From: Liquidambar formosana
Taxonomy: Eukaryota > Streptophyta > Magnoliopsida > Saxifragales > Altingiaceae
Direction: 5' to 3'
Assembly: GCA_039720395.1 (NCBI GenBank)
Contig: CM077832.1
Coordinates: 19,935,850-19,999,849, forward strand
Length of the DNA: 64,000 bases
Below, piece by piece: positions 10,541 to 20,053 of the stretch. Every line of letters starts with the position of its first letter. Within the stretch, counting starts at the first letter, position 1. The notes under the pieces were generated by a model. It was not told where the DNA came from, did not search any database, and saw only the letters and a program-made list of their open reading frames with translations. The position numbers were made by a program, and so were the translations under genes.

Positions 10541-11818
10541 ATGGAAGCCCTAGACAAACTCTTGAGTGATTTTCTGAAGGTTATGAATGCGGAGGCAAGG
10601 AAGGAGTTCAAGCGCTACTGCTTGGATCCATTGTTTTCTTTGATGCATGTGAAGCTTGAAACCACTCTTCTTACTGCTGCTACATATTTTTGGGATCCCC
10701 AACTTCATGTATTCCGCTTCAACTATGAAGAACTATGCCCAACAATGGAGGAATTCTGCGCCTTGTATGGAGTTTCACCTGTAGGACCTTTCATCCTCCC
10801 TATTCCACGCTCAAGTTACATGATTTCCTTCTCCACCTTCCTTGGGATTTCTCAACAAGAGGTCTCCATATTTGTGGAGGATCATGAGGTGAATCTCATG
10901 GAAATAGCAACTTCCTTCTTGGCTCATGATAGCAAAGGTACCTTGAATTTCAACCTTCCTACTCAACATGCTCTTGCTTTCTGTTTGATTGGTCACTTCC
11001 TTATCTCCACGGGGACTCTCTATGTCCCTATTCAAATTTGTGAACTGATCCCTTTTCTTCTTGAACATAACAACCTGATTCCCATGGTGCTAGCTGAAAC
11101 CCTCAATAGTTTAGACAAAGTTCATGATAACCCCCAAGCCCCATTAGGAGGGAGCCCCATTCTACTGCAGATGTGGCTTCTTGAAAAACTTAACTTCTTG
11201 TCTCTTACCACCATTAATCCATACAAACCCCAACATTATTGTTGCCGTCGAGTTGAACTTCCTGGTCAATTTTCTTTGAGGGAATGGTTGGGCTACTTCC
11301 AAACTCTCTCATGGCGAAACATCAGGTGGTTTGTCTCCACATGGGGATGCAAGGAACAAATTCTTCTCCGAACTTCTGGGTGTGCTATGGTCAAGCTTAT
11401 AGGGTTGAGATCAACTTCCTTCTATTGGACTTCAAGAATCCTTCGTCAAATGGGTGCCATGCCAACCATACCTACTTCTGTGGTATTTGATCATTCTGTC
11501 GAACCTGTGGGCCCCACAATGATTAAGTGGGCCAAGACTAGATGGACTGACCAACTGAAACTGACTCGAGTTGAAAACACTGATGGGCCTTATGTCATGA
11601 GCCCTGAATACAAGATATGGTTGAAGAATAGCTTGGGTGAAAGAGAAACCATACGCAGGGAGAGGATTTATGACCTCGTCAAGGACACAAGACTTGGATT
11701 TTGTAGGGAAGATATTCTGGAAGCAGTGGAAGCAGCACATGCTCATGACTTGCGAAAGAAGCGAAGACTTGAAAGAAAAGCAAACCAAGAGACTCTGAAG
11801 AAAATCAAAAAGACTTGA
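10541..11818 (+). CDS. Antisense gene 2: DUF7745-like protein, 425 aa
   Basis: An intact single-exon frame antisense to Gypsy 1. Recognisable positions are E-L-C-P-T-x-E-E-F near residues 64-72, Q-H-A-L-A-F near 142-147, I-P-M-V-L-A-E-T near 180-187 and L-Q-M-W-L near 209-213. I recall this pattern from DUF7745 proteins that occur with plant retroelements; I could not check it. The C-terminus (about 395-425) is strongly basic and helical, rich in K and R, suggesting nucleic-acid binding or nuclear targeting. No transmembrane segment or catalytic motif is evident. It follows the PMD gene in tandem, with its own palindrome, TATA box and downstream AATAAA. Its function is unknown. An open frame of this length, unlike the stop-bearing PMD gene, hints at selection or youth. 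Confidence 0.8.
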   Translation: MEALDKLLSDFLKVMNAEARKEFKRYCLDPLFSLMHVKLETTLLTAATYFWDPQLHVFRFNYEELCPTMEEFCALYGVSPVGPFILPIPRSSYMISFSTFLGISQQEVSIFVEDHEVNLMEIATSFLAHDSKGTLNFNLPTQHALAFCLIGHFLISTGTLYVPIQICELIPFLLEHNNLIPMVLAETLNSLDKVHDNPQAPLGGSPILLQMWLLEKLNFLSLTTINPYKPQHYCCRRVELPGQFSLREWLGYFQTLSWRNIRWFVSTWGCKEQILLRTSGCAMVKLIGLRSTSFYWTSRILRQMGAMPTIPTSVVFDHSVEPVGPTMIKWAKTRWTDQLKLTRVENTDGPYVMSPEYKIWLKNSLGERETIRRERIYDLVKDTRLGFCREDILEAVEAAHAHDLRKKRRLERKANQETLKKIKKT

Positions 11819-11871
11819 AGACTTTAGAAATAGGATATCTATGGCATGTCAATAGTTCTTTATCTAACATC

Positions 11872-11877
11872 AATAAA
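11872..11877 (+). terminator. Polyadenylation signal of antisense gene 2
   Basis: AATAAA 54 bases after the stop codon. The stretch 11819-12178 between the two convergent transcription units holds this signal and the poly-T tract and has no gene. Confidence 0.5.
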
Positions 11878-12000
11878 TTGCTATGTCAATCAATTAGTTC
11901 TAAATGAATTGCCAATAATAATTCAATTTTGAGATTTGTTGTTGTGGTGTTGTTTGGACCGCACCCAAGGTAACTTTATGGGCTGCCTACGTATCCCCAT

Positions 12001-12051
12001 CCTTTTTTCATTTTTTCTTTTCTTTTCATTTTTTTTCTTTTTTTTCCTTTT

Positions 12052-12093
<42 letters not shown>
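12001..12093. repeat. Long T tract between convergent genes
   Basis: About 90 bases of T broken by a few C, A and G, ending in an uninterrupted run of T (about 12053-12094). On the element strand it is a poly-A tract some 85 bases past the pol stop codon. A long lysine frame that crosses it is an artefact. Confidence 0.9.
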
Positions 12094-12095
<2 letters not shown>

Positions 12096-12178
12096 AGGAA
12101 TGGGGAATCAGGCCCTCGTAGTTCAAATGCCTTAACTTTTGCCTAGGCCGCCCTTAAGGGTTTTCAACCTAGCAGGCC

Positions 12179-15100
12179 TTACACATAATACTTCTTCAAT
12201 TGATCCAAATTGGTAGGACGAGCGAACTCAATTCCATCTAAATCCATGAGGCGAACAGCTCCTGCTGGCAATATCTCCTTGATAACATACGGGCCACCCC
12301 AACTTGGCTTGAACTTCCCTCGTGGATCAAAAATTGGAGCTTTGATTTCTTTCAACACCAAATCCCCTGTCTTCAAACCTCGGTCTTTGACATGCTTGTT
12401 GAATGCTCTTGCAACCCTTCGCTGATATCCCTGCACATGATACAATGCCCTCAATCGCCTTTCATCGAGCAATGCCAGCTCATCATAACGGTTCTTAACC
12501 CAATCTGCTTCTGCTATCTGACTCTCCATAGCAACCCGTAATGACGGTACCTCCAACTCAATAGGCAAAACAGCCTCCATCCCATACACCAAGGAATAAG
12601 GGGTAGCCCCTGTTGACGATCTCACAGATGTTCTATAGCCCCACAAGGCTAATGGCAACTTCTCATGCCAATCAGTGTAGGTGTCAGCTGTTTTCTGTAA
12701 TATCTTCTTAACATTCTTGTTGGCGGCCTCCACTGCTCCATTAGTCTGCGGGCAATAAGGGGAGGATAAATGGTGCACTATGTTGTATTTCTGCAAAAGC
12801 TCCTTGGTTTCTTTCTGAAAGTGCTGACCATTGTCTGAAATGATCTCATGGGGTACCCCATACCTGTAGATGATGTTGAGCTGTATGAACTGTGCTACCT
12901 TCTTGGCATTCAGGGTCTTGAAAGATGCTGCCTCTACCCACTTAGTGAAGTAATCGATAGCTACCAAGATGTACTCATGCCCATTGGAGGCTTTCGGCTT
13001 AATCTGTCCAATTATATCTATTCCCCACACTGCAAACGGCCAAGGTGACGACATACTTGTCAAAGGCATGGAAGGTAAGTGTTGTCCATTAGCAAAGACC
13101 TGACATTTGTGACACTTCTTAACATGTGCATGGCAATCTCTCTCCATTGTAGACCAATAGTAACCCAACCTCATGATCTTCTTAGCTAGCATATAACCAT
13201 TCATGTGCGGTGCTCCAACTCCTTCATGGATTTCACTAACAAGACGCTCGGCTTCTTCCTCAGTGACACACAACAGATGGACCCCATCGTATGACCTTCG
13301 GTATAGCTTTCCTCCACACAAAACATAGTGACTTGCTAGTCTCCTCAGTGTTCTCCTATCAACGCGGGTTGCTCCTTCAGGATACTCCTTTTCCTCAATG
13401 AATTTCATGATGTCATAGTACCAAGGATGGCCATCTTTCAACTCTCCTTCTCGAATAGAACAGCAATACACAGGTTTTTCTCTACATTCTATCACCAATG
13501 GTTTTACATTCCCACCATCCGGGATTTCCACCATAGAAGCTAGAGTTGCCAAAGCATCAGCGAACTGATTCTTATTTCTTGACAAATAGTTGAACTCTAT
13601 TTCCACAAATTCCTTAGTCAAGGCTTCTAAGTAAGCATGATACGGCAACAGCTTCTCATCACGAGTCTTCCACTCTCCCTTTATCTGGCAGATAATCAGT
13701 GCTGAATCTCTGAAAACTTCTAACTCTTTGATCCCCAGTTCTAGTGCAGCTTCCAATGCAAGGATGCAGGCTTCATACTCGGCAATGTTGTTGGTGGCTT
13801 CAAACCCTAACTTAACCGCCAATGGTGTGAATGCTTCTTCAGGTGAGACTAGTAGAACTCCTATCCCATACCCTCTCTTATTTGCAGCTCCATCAAAGTA
13901 TACTTTCCAACTCTTCTTTCCAATCTCCAGGACATCCTCATCGGGGAATTGATCATTAAATTGTTCTGATGACGCCACAGGGCAGCTAGCCAAGTAATCT
14001 GCAATGACACTTCCTTTTACTGACTTCTGTGTTACATACTTTATGTCGAATTCATTGAGAAGAATTGACCATCGGGCAGTTCTGTAGGACAAGACCGGCC
14101 TTTCTATCAGGTACTTCAGTGGGTCCATTCGGCTTATCAAGAAAACCTCATACGACATCATGTAGTGACGGAGTTTCTGAGTTGCCCATACCAAAGCCAC
14201 ACAAGCCTTCTCTATGGCATTGTACTTCACCTCATAGTCTGTCATCTTCTTGCTTAGATAGTAAATGGCATTCTCCTTTTTCGACCCCTCAAGGTACTGA
14301 GCTAGCATAGCTCCCGTCGCGGTTTCAGTGACCGTCAAGTATAACAATAACGGCTCACCTTGTCGCGGAGGAACTAGAATTGGTGGATTACTCAAATACC
14401 TTTTGATAGTCTCAAAGGCTTCTTGACATTCTTCGTTCCATACCTTCGGCACCCCCTTCTTAAGTAACTTGAAAATCGGCTCGCATACCATAGTCAAATT
14501 AGCAATGAACCTGCTTATGTACTGAATTCTCCCCAAGAACCCTCGAATCTGCTTCTCTGTGCTAGGCGGCTCCATCTCTACAATGGCCTTGATTTTTCCC
14601 GGATCGACCTCAATTCCTCTCTGAGTAATCATGAATCCTAATAGCTTGCCCGCAGTGACACCAAAGGCGCATTTCTGTGGATTCAAACGCAAGTTGTACT
14701 TCTTTGCTCGCTCCAGGAACCTTTCCAGTGCCATGAAGTGTCCTTCTCGATCCACGGACTTCACGATCATGTCGTCCACATATACTTCCACCTCCTTGTG
14801 GATCATGTCATGCAGCAATGTTGTAGCAGCTCTTTGATAGGTAGCCCCAGCATTTCTCAAACCGAATGGCATCACTTTATAGCAATACGTTCCCCACTGT
14901 GTGATGAAGGCCGTTTTCTCCATATCTTGCGGCGCCATCTTTATCTGATTGTATCCGGAAAACCCATCCATGAAAGAGAGGAGCGCATGTCCTACAGTAC
15001 TATCTACCAATACATCAATGTGGGGCAAAGGGAAATCATCCTTAGGGCTTGCTGCATTAAGATCTCGAAAATCCACACACATCCTCACTTTTCCATCCTT

Positions 15101-15557
15101 TTTAGGCACGGGAACTATATTAGATAACCACTTGGGATACTCCACAACCTGTAGGAACCCCGCATCGAGTTGTTTGGTTACTTCCTCCTTTACTTTCAAT
15201 GCCCACTCGGGTTTCAATCTTCTCAATTTTTGCTTTACCGGCTTTTTAAGGGGATCGGTGGGGATGAAGTGCTGCACAATGTCTGGATCTATGCCGGGCA
15301 TGTCTTCATAAGACCATGCAAAGGCCGTTATGTTGGCCTTTAAGAGGGCTATCAGCTTTTCTTTTTCAAGTGGTGAAAGGGTTATCCCAATTTTAATTAT
15401 CTTTGGCAATTCATTTGTCCCTAAATTGATTGATTCCAATTCATCCATGTTAGGTTCGGTGACACCCCTTTTCCTTCGCTCGGTGAGCTCCGGGGGGACG
15501 TCATTCCTAGGATCTATATCCATGCCATAAATATCCATAGAAGAGAGAAAAGAAACA
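12179..15557 (-). CDS. pol: pol: reverse transcriptase - RNase H - RNase H - integrase
   Basis: Second exon of the predicted gag-pro-pol. An unspliced frame would start upstream at 15652, but its first 32 codons are intron sequence; M-D-I-Y-G at 15538 is the first exon Met. Counting from 15652: reverse transcriptase about 150-330 with Y-V-D-D at 291-294; a first RNase H (about 437-545) whose leading catalytic Asp is replaced (Y-L-T-V-T); a second RNase H about 583-705 with D587, E625, D649, D699; integrase zinc finger H809, H816, C847, C850; integrase core D879, D940, E975; and a C-terminal domain ending N-L-D-Q-L-K-K-Y-Y-V. A degenerate Ty3-type plus an intact additional RNase H is the known signature of the Tat lineage. 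No stop or frameshift is seen, so the enzymes look competent. Confidence 0.92.
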
Positions 15558-16011
15558 CTGCAAGCAAACAATGTATAAAAGAAACACACTTCATTAAAGG
15601 AACAAGCAAAAAGACACAAACTTGAAAAGGAAACCAAAATTTGGTGCCACAACTATGAAATGACTCCTAACTCCACAAAGTGGGATAGGCGGACAAACTT
15701 TATTGAAAGCAGGAAAGACTTCTAACTAAGGAACCTACAAGCTACTATCAGGCAGGTCATGATCTTCCTCTTTAAGGATCTCTGCAATGGCTCCATCTTC
15801 TAGGTACCAATTGTGAAGTGGCATGGTTGCATGGTGAATTGACGAATCTTGGCAATCTTCTGTTGCTGACTCCCCCAAAGTAAGAACCATATCTTGGAAC
15901 ATGGTAACCATAGCCTCGGTATCCACATGCCTTACCCAGTCTTCTTTCTTCTTTCCTATAGAATTGTACCAACTTGTCAAGCTCTGAGGATTCAGCCCCT
16001 CTGTAAATTAC
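15558..16011 (-). other. Predicted 454-nt intron between gag-pro and pol
   Basis: The donor GTAATT (16011 downward) follows D-K codons at the end of gag-pro, and the TAA stop lies within the donor. The acceptor is TTTGCTTGCAG ending at 15558, after a pyrimidine-rich run. Joining 16012 to 15557 completes an Asn codon and continues in frame into pol. Unspliced RNA would give Gag-Pro only; spliced RNA would give Gag-Pro-Pol. Ogre elements are known to have a partly removed intron at this place. Confidence 0.75.
15735..15980 (-). repeat. Duplicated end of gag-pro inside the intron
   Basis: In the same frame as gag-pro, after its stop, 82 codons carry K-K-K-E-D-W-V-x-H-x-D-x-E-A-M-V-T-x-F-Q, a near copy of the last part of gag-pro (16110-16200). 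It ends at its own stop. The similarity is also visible in DNA, so it is a segmental duplication. Confidence 0.8.
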
Positions 16012-19000
16012 TTGTCACAAAAATCCTTGTCTGCCAGTGCTGGATCAGAACTTGGGTAAAAAGTGCAATAGTGTGACGGCTCTTCTTCTCCGAACTCTTG
16101 TTCGCCTTCGAACCCCATAGTAAGGACCATGTCTTGAAACAAAGTGACCATGGCTTCAGAATCCATGTGCTCCACCCAATCTTCTTCTTTCTTCTCCCAA
16201 TAACTGTCATTGATGGCTTCATCATCCACGATTTCGGCGGTGATTGGATACCACTCGGTGAAGAAAATCTCAAATCCTGGGATTCTGATCTTGGTTGTTG
16301 GATTGAACATAGGCTCTGGGAACCCACAGTACAGGAAGTCATCCCCCTCCTTGATGAAATAGCCATTCAGAGTCGGCCTGTATGGTGGAATCTTAAAGTC
16401 TGGCACCCTTCCTTCTGCTCTAGCTTTTCCCTTCTCCTTATTCCTCCTTGTCATTTCGGCATAGTCATTCTTAGTGGGCTCATATCCTAACCCAAAAGTG
16501 TAGGAAACAACCCGGCTTTGAACAGAATGGGGAATTCCTTGTTGGCGACGCCCTAGGCCCATACCCGGGAAGAAATTCATTTTCCGCATTATCTCACCAA
16601 CATGTAAATTACCATGGGGACAATAGTCAAGGGGGATCAGTTCTTCCTTTTCCAACTCCTTTCCAATGCATTGCACATACTCAAACCCAGACAAGGGTAT
16701 CCCAACTGATTCTGGTTTTATTTCACATATGGGTACTCCCGCCATTTTCAAATCATAATCCCCTTGAAGTGTGACAATGGCTCCCTCATGTGGGAACTTT
16801 ACCTTTTGATGCAATGATGATGGTACAGCCCCAGCAGGATGAATCCAAGGCCTTCCCAATAACAGATTAAAACACGACGGCACATCCAGGACTTGAAATT
16901 CTACTCTGAACTCCGTGGGTCCCATGATTAAAGGTAGAGTGACCATCCCAATTACTTCTCTACGGGTATTATCATACGCCCTCACTGTCTGCCCAGATGG
17001 AATGAAATCAGTGGGCCCCAAGCCCAAAACAGTTGCAGTTCTCAAGGGACATACATTTAGTGCGGAACCATTATCAATCAAAACTGTGGGAACCCTCTTC
17101 CCCATGGTATCAACGGTTATGTGCAAAACTTGGGAGTGGCTGGGTCCACTCTTAGGTAAGTCAGCCTCTGTAAACACTATAGTGGAATTCTTCGGAGCAG
17201 GGTTTACTAGATTTACCAATCCCTCAGGGGACAAATCAACCGGAACCTGTATCTGATTTAACAACTTCAGCACTGTCTGTCTGTGTTTGTGAGAGGCCAT
17301 AAGCAAGCCCCATATGGTGATATTGGCATTGGTCTTCTTCAATTGTCGGAGTACTTCATCCTCTTCTTCTTGCACATCAAGGCGCTTATCTAACTCACCC
17401 AGTGGATTATCAGATTCCAAGTGCGGAGGCTTGAAATGGCGGCCCCCTCTTGTCATGTGGTCTACTTCTTCATCACTAGCCCATATGTCATCAATTTCAT
17501 TTGTGTCACCCATCAGGTCATCCCATTCAATCATGTCAATGTCCTCCATCTGCACCTCTTCAGGTATATCATCCCAGCCCGTAGGAATTATGGGCTCACT
17601 TGGCAATGGATCAGGATAAAGCACATAGTAATCAAACTTCCCCGAAGGTTCTCCCAATAACCCCACTTGAGGGTCTCCTGCTTCATACCTTTCTTTCAAC
17701 TGCTGTTGGATGGACTTCTTTGGCAATTGTAGGGTCTTTTGATCAATGAGGTCTTGGACGACCTTTCTCAACATAGCACAGTCATCAGTGTCATGGCCGG
17801 GTATACCATGGTATTGGCAATATTGATGGGGTGTTTGGGGTTTTGGCTTTTGAAGGTGAGGTATGATAAGGCCTTGGTTGCAGCATTGGTGAAAGGCTTG
17901 GGTCAAGGACATGGGTAACTGGGTATATTGTCTTATGGGTAGGCAAGGTCGAGATGGGTCGGCTTCAATGGCATTTATGGAGTTGGATGAATTATGAGAG
18001 GGAAGTGGATTTTGGGTGACATTTGGGCGATTTGGTGGAGTTGGTGGTGAGATGATTTGTTTGTCAAGTAAGTCTTGGATCTCATGCCTAAGGCGATAGC
18101 AACGGTTGGTTGAGTGGCCTTTGGCTTGGTGGAACTTGCAGTATTCATTCTCATTGTGGCTCTTAGGCAATGGGTTTGGTGGTGGTCTTGGGTCGAGAGG
18201 TTTCAACAGGCCTCGACTTTTTAGCTTTTCAAGTACTTTCTCAAGTGGCATATGCAGCTCGGTGAATTGGCGAGGTGGGTTGGTGTCATTTAGGGAGATA
18301 GGTTGAATGGGTTGGGCTATGGCATTGACCTCGGCATTGTTTTTCCCAGCAAAGTTCGGCCTGCGGCTCTTTTGGACTTCTTCCGTCTTGATCGATCCAT
18401 CAGCTATGGCATCCTCAACTTGTGTACCTGCTCCGATAAGAGCCTTGAAATTAGGGAAGTAGTGAGCAAAGAGGTGCTTGTGATACACCGGCAATAGGTT
18501 CTTAACCACCAACTGAATCTGATCTTCCTCATTCGGTCTATCTGCCATTCTCGAGGCCTTTTGCCTCCACCTTGTAATGAAAGCGGAAAAGGTCTCATTA
18601 GCCCCTTGTTTTGTAGTCTCTAGGTCCCTTCTTGTGACATCCACCTCAGTGTTGTACTTGTAGTGCTCTGAAAACTCGTTGCATATGTCCTCCCAAGTTC
18701 GGGTTCTATTCTCATCCAAGGCTAGGAACCACTTTAAGGCAGAAGTGGCTAGGGTTTCATGGAACATTTGGGCCAAGAGTTCATCTGTCGCTCCTCGAGG
18801 GTGCATAGCTCGCACATACATCTTCAAATGGGTCTTAGGGCAGCCCGTTCCATCAAACTTTTCTAATTCGGGCATCTTGAATTGTAGTGGAATACGAGCT
18901 TGAGGAAACAAAGATAGGGTACGTACATCCACCATGTCGTCTGTCCTACGGATTCCCTTTATAGTTCTCTCCAAGGCTTCTACCTTACTAGCCAACACAG

Positions 19001-19340
19001 AGTCTGTATCAGAGGTCTTCCCCTTACTTCCCCCTTCTAGGTTAAAAACTTCAGGTGATTCATTCCCCTTGGGCTGAGTGCTTCCCCCATCATTGGTCTT
19101 AGTGCCTTCTCCAGACTGGGTCCCATTTTCGGTGTTATCCCCCGGGGTACGGCCATTATTCTGTTCGGGTTTGGACATCTTATGTTGGATATCTTGGGCC
19201 ATTTTCAATGCTCTCTCGGATACATCAGTGGTGTAATCAAGCTTGGTCATGATAGCCTTCAAACAAGTCTCAACATCAAAACCCCCTTCACTAGTTGCTT
19301 CATCGGCCATGTCGGACTGGTTGGTAGAATCAATCTTCAC
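16008..19340 (-). CDS. gag-pro: gag-protease polyprotein, 1110 aa
   Basis: Capsid-type Gag lies at about residues 155-315 (K-W-F-L-A-L near 203-208). Two C-x2-H-x4-G-H-type knuckle variants lie at 401-414 (C-K-F-H-Q-A-K-G-H) and 508-521 (C-Q-Y-H-G-I-P-G-H), in place of the usual CCHC. The aspartic protease motif D-N-G-S-A is at 756-760, followed by L-L-L-G-R-P-W near 826-832. A glycine-rich G-patch-like stretch (F-P-G-M-G-L-G) follows. The N-terminus is acidic and disordered. The start at 19340 is the first Met; a second Met at codon 11 is possible. The stop TAA overlaps the splice donor. The frame is long and unbroken, consistent with a young element. Gag packages RNA; protease cuts the polyprotein. 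Confidence 0.92.
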   Translation of the reverse strand: MKIDSTNQSDMADEATSEGGFDVETCLKAIMTKLDYTTDVSERALKMAQDIQHKMSKPEQNNGRTPGDNTENGTQSGEGTKTNDGGSTQPKGNESPEVFNLEGGSKGKTSDTDSVLASKVEALERTIKGIRRTDDMVDVRTLSLFPQARIPLQFKMPELEKFDGTGCPKTHLKMYVRAMHPRGATDELLAQMFHETLATSALKWFLALDENRTRTWEDICNEFSEHYKYNTEVDVTRRDLETTKQGANETFSAFITRWRQKASRMADRPNEEDQIQLVVKNLLPVYHKHLFAHYFPNFKALIGAGTQVEDAIADGSIKTEEVQKSRRPNFAGKNNAEVNAIAQPIQPISLNDTNPPRQFTELHMPLEKVLEKLKSRGLLKPLDPRPPPNPLPKSHNENEYCKFHQAKGHSTNRCYRLRHEIQDLLDKQIISPPTPPNRPNVTQNPLPSHNSSNSINAIEADPSRPCLPIRQYTQLPMSLTQAFHQCCNQGLIIPHLQKPKPQTPHQYCQYHGIPGHDTDDCAMLRKVVQDLIDQKTLQLPKKSIQQQLKERYEAGDPQVGLLGEPSGKFDYYVLYPDPLPSEPIIPTGWDDIPEEVQMEDIDMIEWDDLMGDTNEIDDIWASDEEVDHMTRGGRHFKPPHLESDNPLGELDKRLDVQEEEDEVLRQLKKTNANITIWGLLMASHKHRQTVLKLLNQIQVPVDLSPEGLVNLVNPAPKNSTIVFTEADLPKSGPSHSQVLHITVDTMGKRVPTVLIDNGSALNVCPLRTATVLGLGPTDFIPSGQTVRAYDNTRREVIGMVTLPLIMGPTEFRVEFQVLDVPSCFNLLLGRPWIHPAGAVPSSLHQKVKFPHEGAIVTLQGDYDLKMAGVPICEIKPESVGIPLSGFEYVQCIGKELEKEELIPLDYCPHGNLHVGEIMRKMNFFPGMGLGRRQQGIPHSVQSRVVSYTFGLGYEPTKNDYAEMTRRNKEKGKARAEGRVPDFKIPPYRPTLNGYFIKEGDDFLYCGFPEPMFNPTTKIRIPGFEIFFTEWYPITAEIVDDEAINDSYWEKKEEDWVEHMDSEAMVTLFQDMVLTMGFEGEQEFGEEEPSHYCTFYPSSDPALADKDFCDK

Positions 19341-20034
19341 TAAGCGCCCTTGCTGGTCGCGGATCCAAGCCAGTACGTCCTCTCACTCCTCTACGAAAGG
19401 GAACAATCAGTCTCTCATCCTAAGGGTATGTCCTAGGCTTCCATATTTGTCTCAATGACTTCACATCATATATACTCAATTAGTCCCTTTTAATCCAATC
19501 ACCTTTGCAAGGGTCATGGGGGAAGGTACGTATTAAGGATATAGGGTGCAAAGGTTCTCTTATTAAATGTTCATTAAGCACATCACAAACACGGTCATGA
19601 TATCATTACAAACAATGTGGGTGCATAAGGGTGAAACCATAGTGTCCTACAAGTCTGTCTATATGGACTAATGATAAGGGTAGGCTGGGGTCCTTCACTT
19701 GCTTGAGCAATCTTTATACCTAACCACATGTGGCATCAGGAACGCCGCGTGGGTCCAGCAGTACGTGATTAACTCATTTAATATACCCAAGGGCAAGCCC
19801 AAGGGTACTTGGCAAGAGAGGTTGAGAGCTTTCGCCCCAACTCATGGAATCAGGAAAACCAAGGTTGAGGCTAGGCCCGTCAGTGGCAAGGGACATCGAT
19901 CCTAACATGCAAGAGTTTGCGCACACAATGCAATAAATGAAAACACACAATCAAGCGAATGCAATGTGATTGATTTTAATTAAACAAAAGAAATTAACTT
20001 AGCCCAATCAAATTGTATAGAGTCTAGCCCACAA
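19341..20034 (-). other. Gypsy 1 5' leader
   Basis: Untranslated stretch from the primer site to gag. I see no conserved frame; the short plus-strand frame near 19699 has no recognisable domain. Confidence 0.7.
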
Positions 20035-20053
20035 ATCCCCAGCGGAGTCGCCA
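20035..20053 (-). promoter_or_regulatory. Primer-binding site of Gypsy 1 (tRNA-Arg type)
   Basis: The minus strand reads TGGCGACTCCGCTGGGGAT, starting four bases after the 5' LTR end. It is complementary to a tRNA 3' end of the form ATCCCCAGCGGAGTCGCCA, close to what I recall of a plant tRNA-Arg. Confidence 0.8.

Noticed and set aside
11923..12126. Lysine-rich frame
   Set aside because: It is only the translation of the poly-T/A tract.
15558..15652. N-terminal hydrophobic segment (signal peptide) of pol
   Set aside because: The 32 codons upstream of 15557 coincide with the pyrimidine-rich end of the predicted intron; the apparent membrane segment is translated intron.
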